Positions 46,056 through 55,854 of a stretch of 64,000 nt of DNA are shown in pieces. This stretch comes from Calonectria ilicicola (taxonomy: Eukaryota; Ascomycota; Sordariomycetes; Hypocreales; Nectriaceae): the NCBI GenBank assembly GCA_020809705.1, contig CP085834.1, positions 3,162,001 to 3,226,000 of the forward strand, read 5' to 3'. Position numbers and translations under genes: made by a program. Position 1 is the first letter of the stretch, and each line of letters starts with the position of its first letter. The notes under the pieces were generated by a model. The model was not told the origin of the DNA. It saw only the letters and a program-made list of their open reading frames with translations, and did no database searches.

Positions 46056-46518
46056 AGCGGCTTATATTAGCCATATGATGATGAATTAAAGTAGGGTATG
46101 CTGAAGAAGTTATAGATCCATATTCGAGAGAAATTTAGTTGAAGATGCAGTGTACGAGTGTTGCTGAGATGTTAAAAAATAACGCAAGCTACACTTTCCT
46201 GCACTTGATTGGGGATATTATGGAAATCAGCTGACTAAGTAATAAACTGATTCTAAACCCTAGCGAATTTTTCAAGGTGCTATATTCATTGCTGTATTCT
46301 AAGCATACTTTTACTATTATATAAAGTCTTTTTTAAAGAAGAGAAATTATAATATAAAATCATGACACAAAATTTAGAGATACAATCACGCATTTAGGGA
46401 TATAAGGACCTGAGCCTAGAAAGCACAACTGGCAGGGACGAATTTCCCTGCTGGAGTAGTCAATCTATATTTGGAGAAAGACTTTTTTAATATTTCACTT
46501 TCTTTCTTGCTCGGAAAC
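46056..46518. other. Intergenic region
   Basis: This 463 bp stretch is moderately AT-rich (46170-46380). It presumably holds the HET gene promoter. No gene is seen. Confidence 0.45.
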
Positions 46519-48081
46519 TCAGACAATAACTAGCAACGCAGACACCACATGAGCTACTTTGCACGCACAAGAAATACACTGTTGGTCGTGCCTCTTCACC
46601 GAAATAATCTTCTCAGTAATGGAGTAAGCCTCCACTTCCCGACGGGCCATCTCATCCCCCCGAGTTAACGCAACAGTGATCTCATTGCTATTGGCCAATC
46701 TGGTCACAACCTCCTGCATGGAATGCGCAACGAGCACACGCCCAGCCCAAATGAGATCTGGACCATGGTTGCATCTGGACCCCATGATGATGTGGTTCCT
46801 CAACGCAGTTTTTGGGGGTTGGTTAAACGGAGCCGGCGTCCATGTCTTGCTGGTTTCTAGCTGGTTGGCCTGTGATGCATCGCCATTCTCCCCAGATTCG
46901 CTTGTATCCTATTTGGCCCTGAGTTAGACTGGAATTATCTCAGCAGGGAAACGATAAACTCACATTAATGGCGGGAACGGCTGATATCTTGATCTTCTCG
47001 GCGGTCAGTCGTTGATTGGTTCTCAACTTCCATGGCCAGCCCAGGTGTCGAGGGATAAGACAAGCGGCCAAATTATCCATTATTTCGGGCTTTAGATTGG
47101 AAAATACACCCATGTCTACAGCCGCACAAATGGTAGCCATTAGAGAAAAGATAATCTTGGCATACACCTTGTTATAACCTGCAAGCCACGGCCAGGCTCC
47201 TTGAGCTAGCAAGCTAGTCATGCGATCCCATGCAAAGGTTGATCTCCAGGCTCCAATACAAGCGAGGGCAATAATGTATTGCCTCGCCTGTCGTTCGCCC
47301 ACGGTATGCAGCATCAAAATTATATCTGGATTTAGTGTTGGCTGAGAATGGATTTCCCCCTAGTTTGGAAATAGGGTCGCAAGGACGTCAGACGCGTTCT
47401 GGATTCCGACAGCAGAAACTGTTGGGGTAATGAACTCCCAACGTCGGGTCTCCTTGACTCCGGCTTCTCGGACTCCTAGGTCCCGAAATATGAGATTTAG
47501 ATCGTGGCTGATCCTTACTTCATCGCGTAGTCCTAGATTACCTAGGCGTTGAGAAATGGTTTGTGGCCATGCCGCCTTCAGCCGAGGATAAGGAATGGAC
47601 GTTCGTTTCTTGATAATGTCGGCAATCAGATTCCGCACAGCAAATCTAAAGCGGCTGAGGGCTTTTCGATTATTTCTTTGGCCCGAATCTGTGATATTAA
47701 TAACCACGTTCTCCACAGGTTGTAGTAATTTATGGCCCCTTGATTCGCCTTTCTAGATACGAGATTCGTCAGTAAAAACCTTTTCAGCACCATAGTGTTC
47801 CAATATATGAGACCGAATGATCTCTAGAAATGTCTTTTTACCGAGTAATATTTATCCCGAAAATACTGCTTCCTTGCCTTGGCGATGACGAAACAAGAAT
47901 CAAAAGCAAAGCAATTGATCTGGGGGAGTTGGCTCAAGTCATCAGTCCACAGTGTGTTAACCCAAAAATTATACAGTGGCCAAATCTGCTCTATGTGCTC
48001 TGATTTGGTGAACATGGATGGGTTTCTGTAGGTTTGATAGTCAGTGGCCATGCTAAGGGCCACTTTGGCTTTGGCCTCCAT
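46519..48081 (-). pseudogene. Unknown three-exon gene with an in-frame TAG
   Basis: Exons 48081-47842, 47752-46964 and 46908-46519 join in phase (GTAAAA...CTAG and GTGAGT...AATAG) to a frame of 472 codons with no family I recognise. The middle exon has a helical N-part (LSRFRFAVRNLIADIIKK) and the stretch RQYIIALACIGAWRSTFAWDRM. The C-terminal exon ends in a cysteine-containing hydrophobic tail (CACKVAHVVSALLVIV). One TAG at 47360-47362 interrupts the middle exon. It is either a CAG-to-TAG mutation or lies in a 45 nt intron with a poor donor (GTCCTT...CTCAG), which would keep the frame. The start may lie elsewhere. Treat as hypothetical, possibly broken. Confidence 0.5.
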
Positions 48082-48595
48082 GATAATTAGTGATTAGATG
48101 TGTAGGAGATAGGATTTTAGTGAGAAGCGAAACCATTTGGGCTGAGATTTCAAGGGTGGTAGACTGCCTTAAATCACTGTTTGGCTTGTATATTCGAAAG
48201 GCCAATGCAAAGGAGTGGGTCGTTATCATCTTGATGCGGCTACCCAAGAAAGCACCTCCTCATACCCCGCGTCTAGACCGCCAGCTCATCAAACGTGGCG
48301 CTCAACGAGGCATCTGAGTCCTCATATGATTGGCAACCCACAAAAAGCAAGAAAAAAAAGAAGCCTTGGTGGCGGCAAGGCATATTTGGGGAAACCTATC
48401 GAAATACGGAATCCTGAATGCGTGGAATACGTCATCTCCTCGCCCACTGGATCACACCATTGAACCAAAATCACCAGCAGCATGTCGCAGTTTCAACCGA
48501 AGTTGTACCTTTAGTTCAAGTACTGTAAAAACACACGTCAATCATTATTAATTAAACTGTGGAGCTCTAATAGAATGGATAATAATGAACCTGCA
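48082..48595. other. Intergenic region
   Basis: This 514 bp stretch between two minus-strand genes contains short overlapping open frames on the plus strand only. No gene is supported. Confidence 0.45.
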
Positions 48596-49438
48596 CTACA
48601 AATATGTCTCGGTGATGCTAGCGAATAAATCAGACACCACAGGCATAACCCCCCAGATGAGATCTATGTACTTGACTTTCGCCGGACAGTAAGTACCCTC
48701 AGTTGCATTCAAGTATGCTGCCCAAATGAGCCAACTGCAGGCGCACGTCACTGGCACAAACGTCCTGGCGATCCACTTCAACGAGTCCATGTCATCTGCT
48801 TCTGGCCGGCCCCCAACCTGCAGGATACGGACCACTACATACAAGGCCCACAACACCTCAAGACCTACAGATACGAGCATCACAAACCCCGTGTAGAGTA
48901 TCATCCTGTACCACTTTAGCGGTTCATCGGGCGCGGGTGGATGCTTCAACGCGGATGCGATGATGCGCCCGACAAAGACGCAGCATAGCGAGCAAATGAA
49001 GATTTCGCAAAAGATGCTGGAAAGGGCAGCATTCATGAAACCCCATCTCCGCCTAATATGGGCAAAGTTGCCCACAAACCATGTTGTTCTCGGTCGAAGT
49101 GCCCAAAGCTGGATGATTCGCCATGGGTTGATTTTGGTGGTGCCTCGAGCCAGGTATGCGGTTGCGACTTGGGCGCCGATTTGGAAGGCGAGTTTTCCAA
49201 TAGGACTGAACCATCGCCATGACTTCAGTGTCTTGGTGCGACTACCGGAGAGGAGGTTTTGGAAGTAAATGTTTCGGAGGGCGAGGAACGTGATGATCGA
49301 GATGGCATTGTAGAGCCCGAAATGAGCTAGGGCTTTCGCGGCTGTCGGGCAATTTGAGGAGGCTGTGATTTTGAATTGCTCAGGGAGCCACGATGGGTAT
49401 TCCTGAACAGCTGATGTGGTGTTTGTCGAGTTGCTCAT
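48596..49438 (-). CDS. Hypothetical multi-pass membrane protein
   Basis: This 280-residue protein starts at ATG 49438; upstream codons in the same frame begin with TTG and are not used. The N-terminus is extracellular-like with NxT/NxS sites (MSNSTNTTS). Seven membrane segments are visible, including ALAHFGLYNAISIITFLAL, FCEIFICSLCCVFVGRIIA, ILYTGFVMLVSVGLEVLWALYVV and TFVPVTCACSWLIWAAYL. Basic residues cluster in the loops (SRTKTLKSWRW, RPRTTW, HIRRRW). It resembles uncharacterised fungal integral membrane proteins. Its function is unknown. Confidence 0.72.
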   Translation of the reverse strand: MSNSTNTTSAVQEYPSWLPEQFKITASSNCPTAAKALAHFGLYNAISIITFLALRNIYFQNLLSGSRTKTLKSWRWFSPIGKLAFQIGAQVATAYLARGTTKINPWRIIQLWALRPRTTWFVGNFAHIRRRWGFMNAALSSIFCEIFICSLCCVFVGRIIASALKHPPAPDEPLKWYRMILYTGFVMLVSVGLEVLWALYVVVRILQVGGRPEADDMDSLKWIARTFVPVTCACSWLIWAAYLNATEGTYCPAKVKYIDLIWGVMPVVSDLFASITETYL

Positions 49439-50235
49439 CGGACTAGAGTGTTCAATTGCCCAGCTGGAAATGGATAGAAGGGTTTCGTCCCCCAACTATT
49501 TGGCGAGACGACGCTTCTGATTAACAAGTATGCCTGGGGGAGCATGTAATTGGAAAAAACACACAATGACACAAAACAGGGATATGATGGGTAGCTTTTC
49601 AAGCTATGTGCCGTTGCTAACCTAAACTCGTTAATATTTATGCATAATTGGACAATGTGGCTGGCAGGCTAGCCAAGTCTGAATGCTCGCCAGCCACAGC
49701 TGAAACCTGAGCTACCACTATTGTCTCTGAACCAATCCAAACTGTCGGTTTCGTTATCTGCAGTGATCATTTGTCGCTTCATTGAGCATCCAGAACAAGT
49801 GGCGACATGCGCAAGGCAGAAAAGAGCAGCCAAGACCCATAATTGCAATTCCTCGAACCACCATTCGCTTTTCTCATCAGTCCGCTCCACAAACCTCAAG
49901 TGACCAAACAGAATGGCTGTTAGTGACGTCGATTTCTGCCTTGCCAATTAAAATGGGAACCAAACCAAGTTTCGTTGATAGCAGAGTGCTACAACGCCAC
50001 ACGAATCAAGATGTGTAGAATTTAGCCACGCAGCCCCACTCTTGTCAAAGGAACCCATATCTTCTTGAGGTATTGACATTCCATCATCATCATGCGTTCT
50101 CAGGCAATTTTCTTTACTATTTTTGTAGCAAGCTCACTTGCTGCTGTCCACATGTTTGGGTGGACGACCCGCTTCTGACATTCGTTATATGACTCGCGAA
50201 AGCGACACAACCCCCTCACTGCAATTTTTAACAGT
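49439..50235. other. Intergenic region with a possible short secreted-peptide frame
   Basis: This 797 bp stretch has no firm gene. A 92-codon minus-strand frame (49947-49669) starts with TTG and is not convincing. A 28-codon frame with a signal-like start lies at 50092-50178. Confidence 0.4.
50092..50178 (+). CDS. Possible short secreted peptide or first exon remnant
   Basis: ATG 50092 opens 28 codons with a textbook signal-peptide profile (MRSQAIFFTIFVASSLAAVH) and then stops. It could be the first exon of a small secreted protein whose remaining exons are lost or not recognisable, or chance. Confidence 0.2.
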   Translation: MRSQAIFFTIFVASSLAAVHMFGWTTRF

Positions 50236-51188
50236 CTAGATCTTTGAACCCCCTTTCTCGGTTTGCTCTTTCATGTATCTCTCGGCAGCCTTCCTTGGAC
50301 TGTTCCCGTTTACATAGCCAACAAATGGCGCGCCCACTTGGTACCCCATCATGTCAACAATTGGCTTTGGAATATCAGGCAGCTTGTCAAAGTCCACGGC
50401 AAGGAATTGATTCTCAAGTGGGCGCATCCATGGCTGACAGTATTGGACAGTTAGAGCGCGGCGTTCTTTGTCGGATTTATTCTGACCACCGCCGTGCCAC
50501 AATGTGCCGAGGAAGTAAACAATGCTCCCTGAAGGCATGACGACTGGCGCTGCCTCTGATCTTTTTGGAAGTCGGTCGGACCAGGTATGTGATTTTGGTA
50601 CGACAACTGTTGCTCCGTTGGTTTCTGTATAGGCATCAAGTGCAATCATGATTGCCTGAGGCATAATGGTTAGTATGATGATTGATAATCCAAGTCTCTT
50701 TCACAACATACGGTTCCAAACGGTCGATGCGGCCGTGGTAAGGTAACGTAGCCGTCGTCATGATGAAGTGTTTGAGGATTTTCTCCTGGTTGAATATTGA
50801 TCGAATGGTAGGCATTTAGCAACCAGCCTGGGTCCAAGAAGAAGTCGTTCAAAGCCACCACTTTGGGATGCATAACAAATTTGTCGAATATCCTGGACTT
50901 GTTCAGGAGGGCATATATGCGGTGCGTTTGGAAACCTTCGAATGAGTTGCGACCACCTCCACTAGCCGGGCCCGTAGGCAGCTTCTTTAGACGCTCCAGT
51001 TCCTGCATAACTTCATCGACCTCTGCAGGTTGAAATGCATTTTCAATGATGACGTATCCGTTCTCAATGGCGCTATCTACTAGCTTCTGGATGTCGGGAC
51101 TAACCTTTTTGCGAAAGAGCTTCTTCGACGCTCCGACCTGGTCGTTAATGCTTGCGTTGGCTGGCTGTTCCTCGGGCTGGTACGACAT
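50236..51188 (-). CDS. Phytanoyl-CoA dioxygenase (PhyH) family protein
   Basis: Exons 51188-50712 and 50655-50236 (intron GTATGT...CTCAG) give 298 residues. The ATG at 51188 (MSYQPEEQ) is preferred over upstream alternative starts. This is an Fe(II)/2-oxoglutarate-dependent oxygenase. The iron ligands are the HxD pair in TLHHDDGY (His142/143, Asp144/145) and the distal His213 in TLWHGGGQNKS, and an arginine in ERRAL (224/225) should bind 2-oxoglutarate. Flanking NGATVVVPKSHTW also matches the family. Many fungal PhyH proteins hydroxylate secondary metabolites rather than phytanoyl-CoA, and the substrate here is unknown. The C-terminus is basic and soluble. A 56 bp tandem repeat sits in its upstream region. 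Confidence 0.88.
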
Positions 51189-51303
51189 TTCTCCGGTATC
51201 TTTGTAACGGCAGTAAATGGATAGATAAATTTTTAAAATTGAAAAGGAAGCAGTTCTCTCCAAGCCTCAAAGTAAGATTATCCTCTTTCTTATACGTGTA
51301 TTA

Positions 51304-51415
51304 TCCAACGTCAGTGGGACTGTTTGCAGGAAGCCGAGGCGTCCCCAGTTTTTGTTTAGTCCAAAGTCAGTGGGGTAGTTGTGGAACAACCGAGGTGTCC
51401 CACTTCTTTTCTGGT
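51304..51415 (+). repeat. Two-copy 56 bp tandem repeat upstream of PhyH gene
   Basis: The units start TCCAACGTCAGTGGG at 51304 and TCCAAAGTCAGTGGG at 51360. Each contains a GTCAGTGGG box and a CCGAGG(C/T)GTCCC box with diverged bases between. They lie 116-227 bp upstream of the PhyH start codon on its promoter side. Confidence 0.65.
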
Positions 51416-52937
51416 ATATTGGAACTTGACTGGCGAAATGAATGTGTGTATTGGTTCTCATAAAGTTTCGTGTTGGCTAAAATAGCTTAGTTTGAACTCC
51501 GGTCAGCACTAGTATTAATATGTACCCAGGCGACGGCGCAAGTGCCGTGGCAGAGTGAGGGTTGGGGTAGGTGATTCCTCTAAAGCGGTCGCAAATGAAA
51601 TTTATATTCTACTGTGGTTGAAACAAACTGATTTAATTGAAAGGAAGGATGAGAGAGATTGTATGTTACAAATTTAATTTATGAAATGTAAAATTTTGGT
51701 GAGGGCGGAGCTCATCTGGATCGAATGCCACACTCACATCTACAATCGGGTTAAAGGCTAAATTCCTTCACAATTGCTCTCTTGGTCATCCCTACTAACT
51801 TACGCCAAGCACAGCCCATCGGTAACTAATGGGGCACAATTCGCCGAGGCGCGCGTTCTGGCAACCACTTCGCAAACTCTCCTCGGGACGCTGAACTGGG
51901 GCATTAACTATGCGATGAAATTTCGCCGAGGCAAAAGAGCTGAGTAGAACGTATAGTTATTGGGTGCATCAGAATGACGAGACTTCGTCTTAAATTAGTT
52001 GGTTAGTCTTATATAATGTCAGCAGCAAAGGCCTTGCCAACAAGCAAGTCCAACACACTGGCAGTGGGTGTTCGTGTTGCAGTATTCCAAATACGGCATA
52101 GGTGAGGAGACACCCCTGCAATGATTCAACACTGATCCATCAGGACCGCAGCGAATTAGAAGCGTTTTTCAACAGCTTCAGCTAGATTAACACATGCTAC
52201 CTCACCAAGTTAACTGTGCCCTGCTCAAGGTCGACATGCTTGGCTTGCATTAAGATGAACTGAAGGCTTAGAGAGACATTATCTTGCTTGCAAATGTCAA
52301 TGACCTTCTCAATACACCATTTGTTTGTCTGACAACAAGTCGCATTCGCTTTTTTTTCTCTTCACTAAGAGTGAAAAAAGGAAATGGTATCTGTATAACC
52401 TTGAGACTACTAGCCCCTGCTGACCGGAATCTTCTACCCTAGGCCTGGCAGTCACTACATCTCAACGCGTTGACTCGAAAGTGCGTATTTTTGATACTAG
52501 TCGCTTACTATTTCTGCTACTTGCAGGCCTAATGAGGCAGCACAGTGCCACATGTTTGGGTGCAATGGACCAGCTGTGATAGCAGACCGCTGCGAAAAAG
52601 ACCTAGCAGTGACGGCGGCCACCCCGATTACCTTATGGCACATACCTGAGTATAACCCCCAAAGGACCACCGCAATGCAACGCCAAAATTCCCTGGTAGC
52701 CTGGATTATTACACACGGAATCTCTATAAATAAATGAATAGAAAAATAGAATGAAAGCAAAATATACACAATTACTAAAATTTAAGCTGAATGGTTCGAG
52801 ATGCGCGAAGAGCAAAAGTTTCGTGCGAGAATAAAGGGAATTATTTTTATCTAAGAAGCCCAGGTCAAGGCCGATTCTGAGCGGTTGACAGTGGGGGGAC
52901 ATTAAAAGAACAAGGTTCTTTTTGGGGGTTCAATTTT

Positions 52938-52984
52938 CTCACAGTGAGAGGTGATGGGCTTCGCTTTTTTTTCACTGTGAGAGG
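52938..52984 (+). repeat. Paired TCACNGTGAGAGG boxes
   Basis: CTCACAGTGAGAGG (52938-52951) and TTCACTGTGAGAGG (52971-52984) are 33 bp apart. Each has the near-palindrome TCACNGTGA. No associated element was identified. Confidence 0.5.
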
Positions 52985-53908
52985 CTAGACCCTGGCCACT
53001 GTGCGCTAACTAGGATTAAATAGCAGCACTGCAACGTCACAATAACAATGAATGCGCGGAATCTGACGTGACTTGGACTATTCAGCCGTTATCGGAGAGC
53101 GGTGTTCTCAGAGTCACCAGTGCTATCCCAAATCCTACTCCTGATGGCATGAATTTGATGGATTTTTCTTTCGACGGTTATTGATCCTGTGACAACCATA
53201 GAGGCTGCAAGAGCAAGGTGGCATCTGCCCAATTGGATGGTTTCTACTACAAATTATTAAATGAACGATTTGGATCTTTTCTTTATTGCAAATTAACTCT
53301 CTACTGGGTCTTTAGTCACTGGGTTCGCCTTATGTCAACCTGATCTCCAGGAGAGTGGCGTGGGGCATGGTGCTTTTGCCACCAAGCGATATTTTCCCAA
53401 GCTGAACTGGATGAGTCTACACTTGCATATGGACTGGGATCATCCGAGTGATTAGAGTTATCAATCAGATTACAAGTCGCTGCGGGGGAATACGGAAGGA
53501 GTGTGTGGGTGGTGGCCAAGCTCGATCTTCCCTCACACATCGTTACTAGTGCGTAAGACCCTTGTGCATTTGTGCGGTCTGTTACTAGGGTTTCGCTACA
53601 TAGTGGATCACATCAATGAAGCAATGAACCGAACCATTTATACAAGAGGATCAAGCTTAACCATGCTGGTGGGGGTCACAAGCTCAGAGATAATCTACAG
53701 TACACACGAGGGGGTTGCATGATGAAGTGGGTCCATTTTATCCAAGGGCATGCTAGCCTGGTTATCACATCTTATCAGATCCTTGTGGCATTGGTCAGCT
53801 CTGATACATAAACCTGACTGCTGCCAACCTTTCATCATGCTTCTCCTGTCATATTGATTCCATGGTTTAATCTTGTGATTTATCAGAGCCACGAGGATTC
53901 CTTCAGCC

Positions 53909-55828
53909 ATGTCTTCTGGCGTAACCGGTACTGGGTCCATGCTGACCACTGGCGGCGATGACACAACCGCACCATCGAAGGCAAATGCAAATGTCACTGT
54001 TGACATTGAGAAACGCTCTGTTGAGGAATCCGACCAACCCAGAGATTTTCCATTGTCTTGGAAGCTTACAGCACTTGCGTGTGGAGTTTTTCTTTCTGTT
54101 GGCTCCTCTTTCTCAGAAAATACCCTCGGACCTTTAAAGTCTACGTTGAAAAAGGAGCTCGAGATCAACAATTCGCAGGTAAGGCGGCATGCGTTTTTTG
54201 TACTTGATAAGATTCAAGTTGCAAGGCTGAAACTTAATAGTATGGAGCTATTTCGGCAGCTACTTCGCTCGTAAACACAATTCTACCTATTGTAGGTGGA
54301 TATGCGTTAGACTACTATGGAGTTGAATGGTAAGAGTCTTCACGAAGGGAATGAATATATGACCCATATATTGTCTGACTGCTGCTGACAATTTCGAAAT
54401 CAAGGGGTTCATTAGCTTGCTCCATAGCTATCCTCATTGGTGCCGTAGTATCAGCGTCGGGTTCCAACAGAGATACATTTGGTCTTGTCATGGCTGGTCG
54501 AATTATCATGGGTTTTGGGAGCACCATCATTGAGTCTTGCACGTCAAAGGTTCGTACCCGCAAAACCTCCATATTCAAAGTGGTGTAAAAACTAACACGC
54601 TGCGCCAGATTTTAGCTCACTGGTTTCAACATAGAGGCCTGGGAATGGTGTATGGCGTGGACTTATCCTTTGGTAAGCTTTGACAGATCAAGGAATTTAA
54701 TATTTTGAACACGTGTGCTAATATATTTTTCAATGACAAGGAAAATTAATAGTGCTTATGGCTAAGGCCACCGCAGTGCCCATGAGGGATGCTTCGGCCT
54801 TCTGGGGCTGGGCATTGTGGATCCCGGCCATTGTCTGCTTCGTCAACCTACTGCAGAACATTTTTTACATTTGGTGGGCTCGTTCACGTCCCGAATGGGC
54901 TCAGATTCCCACTGGAAAAGCATTAGCCAGAAAATCCAGCCAACGCGTTGGATCCCCCACCGTGGATGAGGAATCTCCTGCTGCTCCTGCTGGCAGGACT
55001 AGTTCGCTTCCTGATTGGAAGATTCTATTGCGCGTGCCTCTTTTCTTTTGGCTTGTAGTCCTTACACAAATTCTCCAAGCTGGCATTGTCGGGAGCTGGA
55101 GCGGGCTCAATGCTGACATTATTCGTTTAACTCGAGGCTCCACAGATCAGATCGCCGGATACAACTCAGCCGTCCAGCAGGTTATTCCCGTTGTCTTGGC
55201 GCCTATTATTGGCGGCGTATTCGATTTCTTTGGCTACAGAATGTTGTTTGTTAGCATCACCTCAGCGATTTGGATACTGGTATACTGCCTCATAGGATTT
55301 AGCCACGTCAATGCTCTGGGCGCAATGGTCATTGCATCTTTGGCGGCGGCCATGAATGCCCTGCCCTTCTTAGCGTCCATCCCTCTCATGGTGCCGAACC
55401 AGATTGAGCTAGGACTCGCTCTTGGTATTTGGAAAGCTTTTAACAATTGCGGGAGTGTTATTGTAGACATGATTGCTGGCAGACTGCAAGACATGACTCC
55501 TGGAGGGACATATGAGAAAGTGATTGCCTTCTTCGTGGCATGGAAGGCTCTTGAATTCTGTTTAGGATTATTTTATGGTCTCCTCGATCGGAGGTATGTC
55601 GAATCTCAAATTATAGATGCCGATCTTTTACTAACATCTTTTGCGCATAGATTGTTAGGAGGCGTTCTCTCTATGAGCGAGACACGGCGACTATCACTCG
55701 AGATGGAAGGCAAAATGGAAAAATCGCCTGGACACAGCCCATCCAAGGTGGCTACTACATGGGGACTTGTTGTGCTCTGTAGCTTGGTAATAATTGCCTG
55801 GGTTCTTTTCATAAAATACTCAATCTAG
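53909..55828 (+). CDS. MFS transporter, MFSD1-like
   Basis: Five exons (53909-54178, 54241-54329, 54405-54549, 54609-54672, 54741-55828) join in phase to 551 residues. It is a 12-helix major facilitator. The first helix pair is KLTALACGVFLSVGSSF...ENTLGPLK, then LVNTILPIVGGYALDYYG (the motif A region is weak here), GRIIMGFGSTIIESC, and after a cytoplasmic loop (RSRPEW...PDWK) the second six-helix half ending VLFIKYSI. The order and motifs resemble the MFSD1 branch, whose animal member is a lysosomal dipeptide exporter; whether the fungal protein does the same is unknown. The N-terminal 45 residues are soluble and could hold sorting signals. It converges on the HET-ankyrin gene, with only 26 bp between the stop codons. 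Confidence 0.87.
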
Positions 55829-55854
55829 GCGGTAATAGCCATTAAGCACATCGA

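Larger units (their letters stand above)
51189..53908. other. 2.7 kb intergenic region
   Basis: No gene is supported. The stretch holds a 56 bp tandem repeat (51304-51415), two TTCGCCGAGGC boxes (about 51841 and 51927), an imperfect hairpin in pyrimidine/purine runs (52348-52383), and paired TCACNGTGAGAGG boxes (52938 and 52971). Open frames are short and conflict on both strands. Confidence 0.45.

Noticed and set aside
49669..49947. 92-codon minus-strand frame
   Set aside because: It starts with TTG, has no upstream ATG exon and no recognisable domain.
38413..55828. A secondary-metabolite gene cluster (regulator, dehydrogenase, PhyH enzyme, transporter)
   Set aside because: No polyketide synthase, peptide synthetase or terpene synthase is in view, and the candidate genes are separated by HET and unknown genes.
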